This document shows, in pieces, positions 34,182 to 42,880 of a stretch of DNA of 64,000 bases; the stretch's first letter is position 1; the number at the start of each line of letters is the position of its first letter. The translations under genes were made by a program, and so were the position numbers. The notes beneath the pieces are model-generated. The model searched no databases. It was not told the origin of the DNA and saw only the letters and a program-made list of their open reading frames with translations. The stretch lies in NCBI GenBank assembly GCA_036000105.1, contig DASYGE010000002.1:434001-498000 (forward strand), read 5' to 3'. The DNA is from DASUBN01 sp036000105 (GTDB taxonomy: Bacteria; Pseudomonadota; Gammaproteobacteria; Natronospirales; REEB76).

Positions 34182-37100
34182 TCACAACAATCATCAAGCT
34201 GGCCCTTGGCAACCGTGGGCTGGTGGTGTTGCTGGCCCTGCTGCTGGCCAGCTGGGGCGCGTACGCCATCAAGCACATCTCGCTGGATGCGATCCCGGAT
34301 CTGTCGGATACCCAGGTCATCATAGACACTCCATATCCCGGTCAGGCGCCGCAGGTAGTGCAGGACCAGGTGACCTATCCGCTCACCACCATCATGTCTT
34401 CGGTACCACGCAGTACAGAGGTGCGCGGCTATTCCAGTTTCGGTGAGTCTTACGTGTACGTGATCTTCGAGGACGGCACCGACCCTTATTGGGCTCGCTC
34501 GCGGGTCCTCGAATACTTGAGCCAGGTAAAGTCGCGGCTGCCTACCGGTGTGCAACCGGTGCTGGGGCCCGACGCGACAGGCGTCGGCTGGGTCTATGAA
34601 TACGCCTTGATAGACAAGACCGGTGGCCACGACATCGCCGGACTCACCAGCCTGCAGAACTGGTTCCTGAAATTCCAGTTACAGCGTGTCCCCGGGGTCG
34701 CGGAAGTGGCGACCATCGGCGGCATGGTGCAGCAGTATCAGGTAGTCGTGGATCCCAACAGGCTGCGAGCCTATGGCATACCGTTAGATAAGGTGCGAGA
34801 TGCCATCAAGCGCGGGAACTCGGAGACCGGCGGCTCGGTGATCGAGATGGCGGAAGCCGAATATATGGTCCGCGCCAGCGGTTACCTCAAGAACGTCCAG
34901 GACCTGGAACAGATACCCCTGGGCGTGGACAAGAACGGCACGCCCATCTTGCTCAGGGACGTCGCCAGCGTCCGCCTGGGCCCGCAGGCGCGCCGCGGCG
35001 TCGCCGACCTCAACGGTGAGGGCGAAGTAGTCGGTGGTGTCGTGGTGATGCGTTACGGCGCTAACGCCCTTCAGGTGATCGAGGCGGTGAAACAGAAGCT
35101 CACAGAGCTGAAACCGAGCCTACCGGCAGGCGTTGAGATCGTACCGACCTATGACCGCTCGGAACTCATCCAGCGCGCCGTGGCCACGCTGGATCACAAG
35201 CTCATCGAAGAGTTCATCGTCGTCATCCTGGTGTGTGCCCTGTTTCTGCTGCACCTGCGCTCATCGCTGGTGATGCTGGTGAGCCTGCCGCTCGGTATCC
35301 TCGTAGCGTTCATCGTCATGTATCTGCAGGGCATCACCGCCAACATCATGTCGCTAGGCGGTATCGCCATCGCCATCGGCGCCATGACGGATGCCGGCAT
35401 CGTCATGCTGGAGAACCTGCACAAGCATTTCGAGCACACCCCACCCACGTCCGAGAACCGCTGGCGCAGCGTGTATCAGGCCACCGCGGAGGTGGGCCCG
35501 TCGCTGTTCTTCTCGCTCTTGATCGTGGCGCTGTCGTTCCTGCCGGTGTTCACACTGCAGGGTGAGGAAGGCCGTCTGTTCGCACCCTTGGCCTACACCA
35601 AGACCTACGCCATGGCGGGGGCGGCGGGCCTCGCGGTCATGCTGGTGCCGGTGCTCATGGGTTACTTCGTACGTGGCCGCATACTGCCGGAAGAGCGCAA
35701 TCCGGTGAACCGCTGGTTGATTGCCGCTTACCTGCCATTGATCCATTGGGTGGAGTGCTCGCCATGGCAGATCATTGCCATAGCTGCTGCACTGGTGCTA
35801 ATCACCGCCTGGCCTGCGAGCCGTCTGGGCTCGGAGTTCATGCCCATACTGGACGAAGGCACGCTGCTGTACATGCCGAGCATGCTGCCAGGGTTATCCA
35901 TCGGCAAGGCGCAGCAGCTGCTTGAGCAGACCGACCGGCTCATCAAGACGGTACCGGAGGTGAGCAGCGTATTCGGCAAGGCCGGCAAAGCAGAGACTCC
36001 CACGGACCCCGCACCGCTCAGCATGTTCGAGACGGTGGTGCAGTTCAAACCGAAATCCGAGTGGCGGCCGGGGGTGACTCCGGAGAAACTCAAGGAGGAA
36101 TTGGACGCACGGCTACAACTCCCAGGAGTGACCAATGTGTGGGTCATGCCCATCCGCAACCGCATCGACATGCTGTCCACCGGCATCAAGACGCCGGTAG
36201 GCATCAAGATCTCGGGACCGGATCTCGGCGTGATCGAACAGATCGGCCGGCACCTGGAGATCATCATCCATGGCGTGTCCGGTACCGCTTCAGTGTATGC
36301 CGATCGTACCGTGGCGGGCCGCTACGTGAACGTGGACATCAACCGCACCGCTTCGGCCCGCTTCGGCCTCAACATCACCGGCCTCCAGGACGTGATCCAG
36401 GCCGCGGTGGGTGGCATGGACGTCACTGAGACGGTGGAAGGCTTGCAACGTTTCCCGGTGAACCTGCGCTATCCGCAGGAATGGCGCGATTCTCTGGAAC
36501 GCCTGAAGGAACTGCCCATCGTCACGCCGACTGGAGCGACGATCCCCTTGTCGCAAGTAGCGGACGTGAACGTCGTGAGCGGCCCGGACATGATCGAGAG
36601 CACCGATACCCGACCCACGGGCAATGTATACATCGACATCAATGGGCGTGATCTCAGTTCCTATGTGAGCGATGCACAGGCGATGGTGGCGAAACAGCTG
36701 ACGCTTCCCGCCGGCTATACCCTCACCTGGACGGGGCAGTATCAATACCTGCAGCGCGCCAAGGAGCGGCTCAGACTGGTGGTGCCCCTGACGCTATTCG
36801 TGATCCTGCTGCTCCTGTATCTCAACTTCCGCAGCTTCGCCAAGGCGTTCATCATCATGGGCACGCTGCCGCTCTCGGCCGTGGGTGGCGTATGGCTGTT
36901 GTGGCTGCTGGGTTACAACCTATCCGTGGCAGTGGACGTGGGGTTCATCGCCCTCGCTGGCGTGGCGGCTGAGGCGGGCGTGGTCATGCTGGTATACCTG
37001 GATGGCGCCCTGAAGCACCGGCAAGAACTCGCAGTAGCGGAGAAGCGGGCTTTCACAGAAGAAGACCTGAGGGAGGCCGTCGTGGACGGTGCGGTATTGC

Positions 37101-37315
37101 GTGTCCGCCCTATCCTCATGACAGTCACCGCCATCATCGCAGGCTTGCTGCCCATCATGTTCGGTGACGGAACCGGCGCCGAGGTCATGCGGCGTATAGC
37201 CGCACCCATGGTGGGTGGCATGGTCAGTGCCACTGTGCTCGCCTTGCTCGTGGTGCCCGCGGTGTACTACCTGTGGCAGCGCCACATCCTGTCCGCCGAA
37301 AATGCTGGTGCATAG
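34178..37315 (+). CDS. cusA: CusA-like RND copper/silver efflux pump
   Basis: A 1045-aa heavy-metal RND transporter with 12 membrane segments. The fourth-segment motif GGIAIAIGAMTDAGIVMLEN has the Cu/Ag (CusA/SilA) rather than the Zn/Co/Cd (CzcA) form. Met residues at positions matching the CusA periplasmic site are present (EFMPILDEGTLLYMPSM and IRNRIDMLSTGIKTP). No cusF or cusRS genes are in the window. A terminator-like hairpin follows. Confidence 0.93.
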   Translation: MITTIIKLALGNRGLVVLLALLLASWGAYAIKHISLDAIPDLSDTQVIIDTPYPGQAPQVVQDQVTYPLTTIMSSVPRSTEVRGYSSFGESYVYVIFEDGTDPYWARSRVLEYLSQVKSRLPTGVQPVLGPDATGVGWVYEYALIDKTGGHDIAGLTSLQNWFLKFQLQRVPGVAEVATIGGMVQQYQVVVDPNRLRAYGIPLDKVRDAIKRGNSETGGSVIEMAEAEYMVRASGYLKNVQDLEQIPLGVDKNGTPILLRDVASVRLGPQARRGVADLNGEGEVVGGVVVMRYGANALQVIEAVKQKLTELKPSLPAGVEIVPTYDRSELIQRAVATLDHKLIEEFIVVILVCALFLLHLRSSLVMLVSLPLGILVAFIVMYLQGITANIMSLGGIAIAIGAMTDAGIVMLENLHKHFEHTPPTSENRWRSVYQATAEVGPSLFFSLLIVALSFLPVFTLQGEEGRLFAPLAYTKTYAMAGAAGLAVMLVPVLMGYFVRGRILPEERNPVNRWLIAAYLPLIHWVECSPWQIIAIAAALVLITAWPASRLGSEFMPILDEGTLLYMPSMLPGLSIGKAQQLLEQTDRLIKTVPEVSSVFGKAGKAETPTDPAPLSMFETVVQFKPKSEWRPGVTPEKLKEELDARLQLPGVTNVWVMPIRNRIDMLSTGIKTPVGIKISGPDLGVIEQIGRHLEIIIHGVSGTASVYADRTVAGRYVNVDINRTASARFGLNITGLQDVIQAAVGGMDVTETVEGLQRFPVNLRYPQEWRDSLERLKELPIVTPTGATIPLSQVADVNVVSGPDMIESTDTRPTGNVYIDINGRDLSSYVSDAQAMVAKQLTLPAGYTLTWTGQYQYLQRAKERLRLVVPLTLFVILLLLYLNFRSFAKAFIIMGTLPLSAVGGVWLLWLLGYNLSVAVDVGFIALAGVAAEAGVVMLVYLDGALKHRQELAVAEKRAFTEEDLREAVVDGAVLRVRPILMTVTAIIAGLLPIMFGDGTGAEVMRRIAAPMVGGMVSATVLALLVVPAVYYLWQRHILSAENAGA

Positions 37316-37338
37316 TCACTGCAACTGACAGGGACTAA

Positions 37339-37375
37339 AAAGCCCCATGGATTGCGGTCCCATAGGGCTCTAATT
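37339..37375. terminator. hairpin between cusA and suhB (convergent genes)
   Basis: An imperfect inverted repeat AGCCCCATGG / CCCATAGGGCT with A-rich left and T-containing right flanks (AAAA ... CTAATTT). It sits between convergent genes and probably acts as a bidirectional terminator. Confidence 0.6.
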
Positions 37376-37441
37376 TCAACACTTTAACTGAACGGCTAGG
37401 CCTACTAAGGCGCCCTTCTCTTTAGCGAAGATGCACTAGGT

Positions 37442-38236
37442 TTATCGTGCAGGCAGCAGGGGAGCGAATTCCTCGGCGAGAAGTTTGAATACTTTCTGGC
37501 CACCGGCGAGGATACTGCCGTCCTCGGGGATGCCGGGGCGGCCGTCGAAGTAACCCACGCTGCCGCCCGCTTCCTGGATCATGAGCAGGCCCGCAGCCAT
37601 GTCCCACTCCTTGAGACCCATCTCCCAGAAACCGTCCATGCGGCCGGCGGCCACGTAGGCGAGATCGAGGGCGGCGGAGCCGGCGCGGCGTATGCCTGCG
37701 GTCTTCTTCGCCACTGCCGCGAACATCTGCAGGTAGAGATCCAGGTTCTGGTTCTCACGGAAGGGGAAGCCTGTGCCGATGAGGGCGCCTTCCAGTGTCT
37801 TCAGGTTGGTGGTGCGCAGGCGACGGTTGTTGAGTTGCGCGCCGCCGCCGCGGCTGGCGGTGTAGAGTTCGTTGCGCAGGGGATCGTAGATAACGCCGTG
37901 TTCCAGCTTGCCGCGGAACTTGACCGCGATGGATACCGAGAACACCGGGAAGCCGTGCAGGAAGTTGGTGGTGCCGTCCAGCGGATCGATGACCCAGGTG
38001 TAGTCGTCAGTGCGCCCCGCGAGGGCGCCGCTCTCTTCACCGAGGATGGCGTGGTCTGGGTAGGCTGCGCGGATGATCTGGATGATCTCGTCTTCCGCCT
38101 GCTTGTCCACTTCGCTCACGAAGTCGTTGTGCTCCTTGGTACGCACGTTGAGGGTGTCGACGCGGTCCACGTAACGGACGACGACGTCACCGGCGCGGCG
38201 CGCGGCGCGTATGGCTATGTTCAACAAAGGCTGCAT
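37442..38236 (-). CDS. suhB: SuhB, inositol-1-monophosphatase family protein
   Basis: Inositol monophosphatase-fold protein, which in gammaproteobacteria also joins rRNA antitermination complexes. The product from ATG 38236 is 264 aa, MQPLLNIAIRAARRAG. Metal-binding motifs are complete: GEESG, DPLDGTTNFLHG and EWDMAAGLLMIQEAGG. A longer frame to 38338 exists, but the internal ATG matches the family N-terminus. Divergent from trmJ. Confidence 0.95.
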   Translation of the reverse strand: MQPLLNIAIRAARRAGDVVVRYVDRVDTLNVRTKEHNDFVSEVDKQAEDEIIQIIRAAYPDHAILGEESGALAGRTDDYTWVIDPLDGTTNFLHGFPVFSVSIAVKFRGKLEHGVIYDPLRNELYTASRGGGAQLNNRRLRTTNLKTLEGALIGTGFPFRENQNLDLYLQMFAAVAKKTAGIRRAGSAALDLAYVAAGRMDGFWEMGLKEWDMAAGLLMIQEAGGSVGYFDGRPGIPEDGSILAGGQKVFKLLAEEFAPLLPAR

Positions 38237-38307
38237 GGGGCCTCTCCTCGAAGGAGCACGTGAGCGGAAGTGGCAAAGAACGGGCCGCGGAGAACCGCGG
38301 CGCGCGT

Positions 38308-38316
38308 AGAATAGCA
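38308..38316 (-). promoter_or_regulatory. extended -10 promoter element for suhB
   Basis: On the minus strand TGC-TATTCT reads as an extended -10 box about 70 bases upstream of the suhB ATG. A -35 is not clear, as expected for extended -10 promoters. Confidence 0.35.
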
Positions 38317-38353
38317 GAATGCCCGCCATGACCGCCAATCACCGCTGAAGACC

Positions 38354-39082
38354 ATGCCTGGAACGATACGTATCGTGCTGGTGGAGACCAGCCACCCCGG
38401 CAATATCGGTGCCGCCGCCCGGGCCATGAAGACCATGTGCCTGGAGCGTCTGGTACTGGTGAACCCGGCGGAATTCCCTCATGCGGACGCCAGCGCCCGG
38501 GCTTCCGGTGCAGTGGACGTCCTGGAACGGGCACGGGTGACGGCGACGCTGGACGAAGCGCTGGCGGGTTGCGCACTGGTGGCGGGCACCAGCGCACGGC
38601 ATCGGGGCATCGGCCCCACGGTATTGGCGCCTCGCGAGTGCGCGACGCGGCTCGTCACTGCTGCCATCGAACAGGACGTGGCGCTGGTCTTCGGGCGCGA
38701 GCGCATCGGCCTCACCAACGAAGAACTGGGCCGTTGCCATCTACTAGTGAACATCCCCGCGAACCCAGAGTATGCATCTCTGAACCTCGCATCCGCAGTG
38801 CAGGTGCTCAGCTATGAACTCATGCTGGCGCGGGCCGCAGCGCCTGCGGCCGTAGAATCCGCTACGCCCCTCGCCACCGCTGATGAGATGGAACGCCTGT
38901 ACGAACACCTGGAAGCGGCAGCCCTGGAGACGGGCTTCCTGGATCCGGCCAATCCCAAGCACCTGATGCGCCGCCTGCGGCGCCTGTTCAACCGGGCCCA
39001 GCCGGACCAGAACGAGGTCAACATCCTCAGGGGACTGCTGGGCGCCCTGCAGGGGCAGAAGGCCCGGCGCCGCAATACTTGA
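38354..39082 (+). CDS. trmJ: TrmJ, tRNA Cm32/Um32 2'-O-methyltransferase
   Basis: SPOUT-class methyltransferase acting on position 32 of the tRNA anticodon loop. The 242-aa product has the N-terminal IRIVLVETSHPGNIGAAARAMK, VFGRERIGLTNEEL and the knot motif region INIPANPEYASLNLASAVQV. It sits just upstream of iscR, as in E. coli. Its stop codon lies within the IscR-type site. Confidence 0.95.
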   Translation: MPGTIRIVLVETSHPGNIGAAARAMKTMCLERLVLVNPAEFPHADASARASGAVDVLERARVTATLDEALAGCALVAGTSARHRGIGPTVLAPRECATRLVTAAIEQDVALVFGRERIGLTNEELGRCHLLVNIPANPEYASLNLASAVQVLSYELMLARAAAPAAVESATPLATADEMERLYEHLEAAALETGFLDPANPKHLMRRLRRLFNRAQPDQNEVNILRGLLGALQGQKARRRNT

Positions 39083-39099
39083 CCTTGGCGGTTGGTTAT
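39075..39099 (+). promoter_or_regulatory. type 1 IscR binding site overlapping the iscR promoter
   Basis: A 25-base partial dyad starting ATACTTGACC and ending GGTTGGTTAT. By my count it matches the type-1 IscR consensus (ATASYYGAC...STAT form) at about 18 of 25 positions, including both ends. A perfect -10 TATAAT at 39097-39102 overlaps its right edge, so [2Fe-2S]-IscR bound here would block RNA polymerase, the known autorepression mode. Confidence 0.75.
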
Positions 39100-39134
39100 A
39101 ATGGCTGCCCTCTGAATCGGCAGGGCGAGACTCC

Positions 39135-39611
39135 ATGAAGCTCACCACCAAAGGTCGTTACGCTGTGACCGCGCTCCTGGATCTGGCGCTGCACGACGGC
39201 GACGGTCCGGTCTGCCTGAGTGAGATCGCCATGCGCCAGGATATCTCCCTGCCCTATCTCGAACAGTTGTTCACGCGCTTGCGGCGCCGCGGTCTCGTGG
39301 CCAGCACCCGCGGACCCGGCGGTGGTTACAACCTGGGCAAACCCGCGGCGGATATCCCCGTGGCGGACATCATCAGCGCGGTAGATGAGTCCTTCGATGC
39401 CACCCGCTGCGGCGGCGAACGGGATTGCCACGGCGGCAAGTCCTGCCTCACCCACGAACTGTGGGAGAACCTGAGCCATGAGATCCACCGCTTCCTGAGA
39501 TCCGTGAGCCTCGCACAGCTGATGCAGTCCGCCGCCGTGAAGGGCGTGGCAGAGCGCCAGGTCCAGGAGCAGGTGATCAAGTACATGCCGCGGAGCCGCG
39601 CGGCTTCTTAG
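39135..39611 (+). CDS. iscR: IscR, Fe-S cluster-sensing Rrf2 regulator
   Basis: Represses the isc operon when Fe-S clusters are plentiful. The 158-aa product has a winged-helix N-terminus (MKLTTKGRYAVTALLDLAL) and the full [2Fe-2S] ligand set at positions identical to E. coli: Cys92, Cys98, Cys104 and His107. Its own promoter carries an IscR-type site. It heads an isc operon of unusual composition. Confidence 0.97.
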   Translation: MKLTTKGRYAVTALLDLALHDGDGPVCLSEIAMRQDISLPYLEQLFTRLRRRGLVASTRGPGGGYNLGKPAADIPVADIISAVDESFDATRCGGERDCHGGKSCLTHELWENLSHEIHRFLRSVSLAQLMQSAAVKGVAERQVQEQVIKYMPRSRAAS

Positions 39612-39630
39612 TAGATCTCCGGCTATCCCC

Positions 39631-40782
39631 ATGTCCATCTATCTCGACCATAACGCCACGGCGCCCCTGGATGTCCGCGTGCTGGAAACCGTGCATCCCT
39701 GGCTCACGGGCGTGCACGGCAATCCGGCGAGCGTGCACCGCTATGGCCGCGCCGCCCATGCGGCGCTGGAGACGGCGCGCGCACAGGTGGCGGCGCTCGT
39801 GAATGCACAGCCGGCCCAGGTGGTGTTCACTGGCGGCGGTACCGAGGCGGATAACCTGGCGCTTAAAGGCTTATGCAGCGGTGCGCCGACAGGACGACTC
39901 CTGGTGGGCGCCATGGAGCACAGCGCCGTGCTGGGTCCGGCAGCGGCCCTCGCGAAACTGGGCTGGCAGGTGGAATACATACCGGCGGACGGCGAGGGCT
40001 GCTACGACCTCGAAGCTTTGCAGAAGATGTCGAAGCAGGGACAGGCGCGGCTCCTGTCGGTGATGCTCGCCAACAACGAGACCGGCGCCATCCAGGATGT
40101 GCAGACCATGGCGACCTTGGCCCATGAGGCAGGCACTATCCTGCACTGCGATGCAGTGCAGGCGGCGGGCAAACTCCCGGTGGATTTCGCCGCGCTCGGC
40201 GCGGACCTGATGACCCTCTCGGCCCATAAATTGAATGGCCCCCGGGGCGTGGGTGCGCTCATCATGAACCGGCGCGTGTCGCTCACACCGCTGGTGGATG
40301 GCGGCGGTCAGGAACAGGGTTTGCGGGGCGGCACGGAGAATCTCGCGGGTATCGTGGGGTTCGGCCGCGCGGCGGAACTGGCCAAGGCGGAACTCCATGA
40401 ACGCATATCCCATGCACGCGCGCAGCGGGATCGCCTGGAAACCGGACTCAGGGACTTGCCGGGGTTGAAGATATTCGCCGCCGGTGCTGAGCGGCTGCCC
40501 AACACCGTGCAATTCGGCATCCCGGGTTTGGACGGAGAGTGGCTGGTGATGGAGTTGGACAAGCGCGGCATCGCGGTCTCCAGCGGTTCTGCCTGCCACA
40601 GCGCCAGCGGCGAGCCCAGCCATGTGCTCATGGCCATGGGGCTGGACACGGCTACCGCCAAGGGTGCGCTGCGGGTGAGCTTCGGCGCGGGCAATACCGG
40701 GCAAGACGCGGATGCGGTCTGCGCCGCGTTGAAGGAGATCGTCAGCACACTCGGTAAGCGGGTGGCGGCGGTGGGCTGGTGA
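39631..40782 (+). CDS. cysteine desulfurase, NifS/IscS family (first copy)
   Basis: PLP enzyme that takes sulfur from cysteine for Fe-S assembly. The 383-aa product has YLDHNATAPLD, the PLP lysine motif TLSAHKLNGPRGVG, and the active-site Cys loop SSGSACHSASGEPSHVL (from about 40570). It is slightly shorter than canonical IscS (404 aa). It lies 19 bases after iscR and 4 bases before a second paralogue. Both active sites are intact, so neither looks like a pseudogene. Confidence 0.93.
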   Translation: MSIYLDHNATAPLDVRVLETVHPWLTGVHGNPASVHRYGRAAHAALETARAQVAALVNAQPAQVVFTGGGTEADNLALKGLCSGAPTGRLLVGAMEHSAVLGPAAALAKLGWQVEYIPADGEGCYDLEALQKMSKQGQARLLSVMLANNETGAIQDVQTMATLAHEAGTILHCDAVQAAGKLPVDFAALGADLMTLSAHKLNGPRGVGALIMNRRVSLTPLVDGGGQEQGLRGGTENLAGIVGFGRAAELAKAELHERISHARAQRDRLETGLRDLPGLKIFAAGAERLPNTVQFGIPGLDGEWLVMELDKRGIAVSSGSACHSASGEPSHVLMAMGLDTATAKGALRVSFGAGNTGQDADAVCAALKEIVSTLGKRVAAVGW

Positions 40783-40786
40783 GGCC

Positions 40787-41935
40787 ATGACCATCTATCT
40801 CGATTACGCCGCCACCACGCCCTTGGATCCCCAGGTGGCGGAACGCATGGCCGGATGCCTTACCCGGGACGGCTTGTTCGCCAATCCCGCTTCCGCCCAC
40901 GCACCCGGACGGGCGGCACGGGCCGCGGTGGAGCAGGCCCGGGCCCAGGTGGCAGCGCTGGTGAACGCGACGCCCCAGGAGATCGTGTTCACCTCCGGGG
41001 CCACGGAATCCGACAACCTCGCCATCAAGGGCCTGGCCCATTTCGAGCGCGGGCGCGGCCGCCACCTCATCACCTCGCGTATCGAGCACAAGGCGGTGCT
41101 GGACGCGTGCAAGCAGCTGGAGAAAGAGGGCTTCGAGGTCACCTGGCTGAAACCCGATAGCGAGGGCCTGATTCGGCCGGAGACGATCAAGGCAGCGCTC
41201 AGGGAAGACACGCTGCTGGTGTCCATCATGCACGCCAACAACGAACTCGGCACGGTCAACGACATCGCCGCCATCGGCGAGCAGCTCAAGGGCCACCGTG
41301 CACGCTTCCATGTGGATGCGGCCCAGAGCGCCGGTAAGATCCCGCTGGATCTGCGGGCCGTCAACGTGGACCTCATGTCGTTCGCCGCCCACAAGGTCTA
41401 CGGTCCGAAAGGGGTGGGCGCGCTCTACGTGCGCAGCCAGCCACGGGTGAACCTGGAACCTCTGATCCACGGCGGCGGCCACGAAGGCGGCTTGCGTTCC
41501 GGCACGCTCCCCACTCATCAGATCGTGGGCATGGGTGAGGCTTTCCGCCTGGCCCGGGAACTCCTGCCCCAGGAGGCGCCGCGCATCCATGCCTTACGGG
41601 AACGCCTCTGGCGCGGCTTGCAGCATATCGAAGGCGTATTGCTGAACGGGCACTCTACCCAGCGATTACCCGGCATCCTGAACGTGAGTTTCCCGGGCGT
41701 GGAAGGCGAGAGCCTGCTCTATGCCTGCGAGGCGCTCGCGGTATCCAGCGGTTCCGCCTGCACCGCGGCGGACCAGGAGCCTTCTTATGTGTTGCGCGCC
41801 TTGGGGCGCGATGATCAGCTGGCGGGCAGCAGCCTGCGCTTCAGCCTGGGCCGCTACAGCACGGAAGCGGAGGTGGATCAGGCGGTGGAGATCGTCACCC
41901 GCGAATATGCTCGCCTTTCAACACTGGCAGCTTGA
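40787..41935 (+). CDS. iscS: cysteine desulfurase, IscS family (second copy)
   Basis: Second PLP-dependent desulfurase, 382 aa, with YLDYAATTPLDPQVAERM (the IscS-type N-terminus), PLP lysine SFAAHKVYGPKGVG, and the sulfur-carrying Cys loop SSGSACTAADQEPSYVLRALG. More IscS-like than the first copy at these motifs. Tandem duplication followed by divergence is likely; the division of labour is unknown. Confidence 0.94.
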   Translation: MTIYLDYAATTPLDPQVAERMAGCLTRDGLFANPASAHAPGRAARAAVEQARAQVAALVNATPQEIVFTSGATESDNLAIKGLAHFERGRGRHLITSRIEHKAVLDACKQLEKEGFEVTWLKPDSEGLIRPETIKAALREDTLLVSIMHANNELGTVNDIAAIGEQLKGHRARFHVDAAQSAGKIPLDLRAVNVDLMSFAAHKVYGPKGVGALYVRSQPRVNLEPLIHGGGHEGGLRSGTLPTHQIVGMGEAFRLARELLPQEAPRIHALRERLWRGLQHIEGVLLNGHSTQRLPGILNVSFPGVEGESLLYACEALAVSSGSACTAADQEPSYVLRALGRDDQLAGSSLRFSLGRYSTEAEVDQAVEIVTREYARLSTLAA

Positions 41936-41940
41936 AAGCC

Positions 41941-42348
41941 ATGGCCGCCGCCCCGATTGAATACAGTGAGATGGTGCAGGAGCATTTCCGCAATCCGCGC
42001 AATAACGGCGCTTTCCCGACGGGCGCGCCGCAGGTGCTGGAGGGCCGGGCCGGTGAGCGGCGGCAGGGGCGCGAGATCAGTCTTGAGCTGCAGCTGGATG
42101 AAGAAGGCCGGGTGATGGAGTGCCGTTACCAGGTGTATGGATGCCCTGCCACCGTCGCCCTCTGTTCGGTGCTGAGCGAGAGGCTCAAGGGTCGGCAGGT
42201 CGCGGAGATCCGCGAGATAGGCGGCCTCGCCCTGGCGGAAGAACTCGGGCTGCCGCCTGCCAAGCGGGCCGCGGCCCTGCTGCTGGAAGACGCCCTGCAA
42301 GCGGCCCTCGCGCGGTACAATATGACATCCAGGCGGCAGACCGCCTGA
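41941..42348 (+). CDS. IscU-like scaffold protein lacking two of three ligand cysteines
   Basis: A 135-aa NifU-N/IscU-like protein (YSEMVQEHFRNPRNNGAF, VYGCPATVALCSVLSERLKG). Of the IscU ligands, the YGC cysteine is kept (Cys68). The position of IscU Cys37 is a charged stretch (GRAGERRQGREI), and that of Cys106 is Ala in LPPAKRAAALLLEDAL. Cys61 and Cys75 are extra. A cluster could still be bound differently, or the protein may be a non-scaffold partner. A TTG 9 bases upstream overlaps the previous stop; ATG 41941 is preferred. Confidence 0.8.
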   Translation: MAAAPIEYSEMVQEHFRNPRNNGAFPTGAPQVLEGRAGERRQGREISLELQLDEEGRVMECRYQVYGCPATVALCSVLSERLKGRQVAEIREIGGLALAEELGLPPAKRAAALLLEDALQAALARYNMTSRRQTA

Positions 42349-42365
42349 AGGAAACAGCGAAGCAC

Positions 42366-42689
42366 ATGGCCATCACCCTTACAGCCACCGCCGCCGAACG
42401 CGTCAAACAACACCTGCACCAGCAGGGGGAAGCGGTGGGTCTGCGTCTCGGGATCAAGAAGACCGGCTGCTCCGGCTTCGCCTACGTGGTGGATTACGCT
42501 GCGAACCCCTCCGCCGAGGATGTGGTGTTCGAAGACCAGGGGGTGAAGGTGGTGGTGGACCGCAGCAGCCTGCCCTACCTGGACGGTACCCAGGTGGACT
42601 ACGTGCGCCAGGGTTTGAACGAGTCCTTCAAGTTCCATAACCCGAACGTCAAAGACGAATGCGGCTGCGGCGAGAGCTTCACGGTCTAG
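42366..42689 (+). CDS. iscA: IscA/ErpA-type iron-sulfur carrier
   Basis: A-type Fe-S carrier, 107 aa, with three conserved cysteines: KTGCSGFAY, and CGCGESF near the C-terminus. Starts MAITLTATAAERVKQHL at 42366 after AAGGAAACAGCG. Last gene of the isc operon here; hscB, hscA and fdx, which follow iscA in E. coli, are absent. Confidence 0.93.
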   Translation: MAITLTATAAERVKQHLHQQGEAVGLRLGIKKTGCSGFAYVVDYAANPSAEDVVFEDQGVKVVVDRSSLPYLDGTQVDYVRQGLNESFKFHNPNVKDECGCGESFTV

Positions 42690-42880
42690 GACGATTTCCG
42701 CTGCTCAAATCCTGCTTTAAGTACGCCTAATTGCCTGATTTCATTGCCTGAACCGGCCGTAAGCCGGTAAACTTACCCGTTTGAAATCGCTGGAAACCCC
42801 GGGGCCCAAGCCGGCCGCGGGGCCGTGCCTATGTGCCGGCTGTCCGGCCCCCTAAACCTGTATCCGTGGAGAGTCATTTC

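Noticed and set aside
30995..37441. Possible inverted repeat (GGGCGC-TTAG type, about 31025 and 37408) flanking the Cu/Ag operon as insertion ends
   Set aside because: The match is imperfect with a shift and low complexity, and there is no transposase or target duplication; too weak to call a mobile element.
40787..41935. Second cysteine desulfurase considered as a pseudogene or assembly duplication
   Set aside because: The two copies differ throughout, and both keep the PLP lysine and the active-site cysteine loop, so both look functional.
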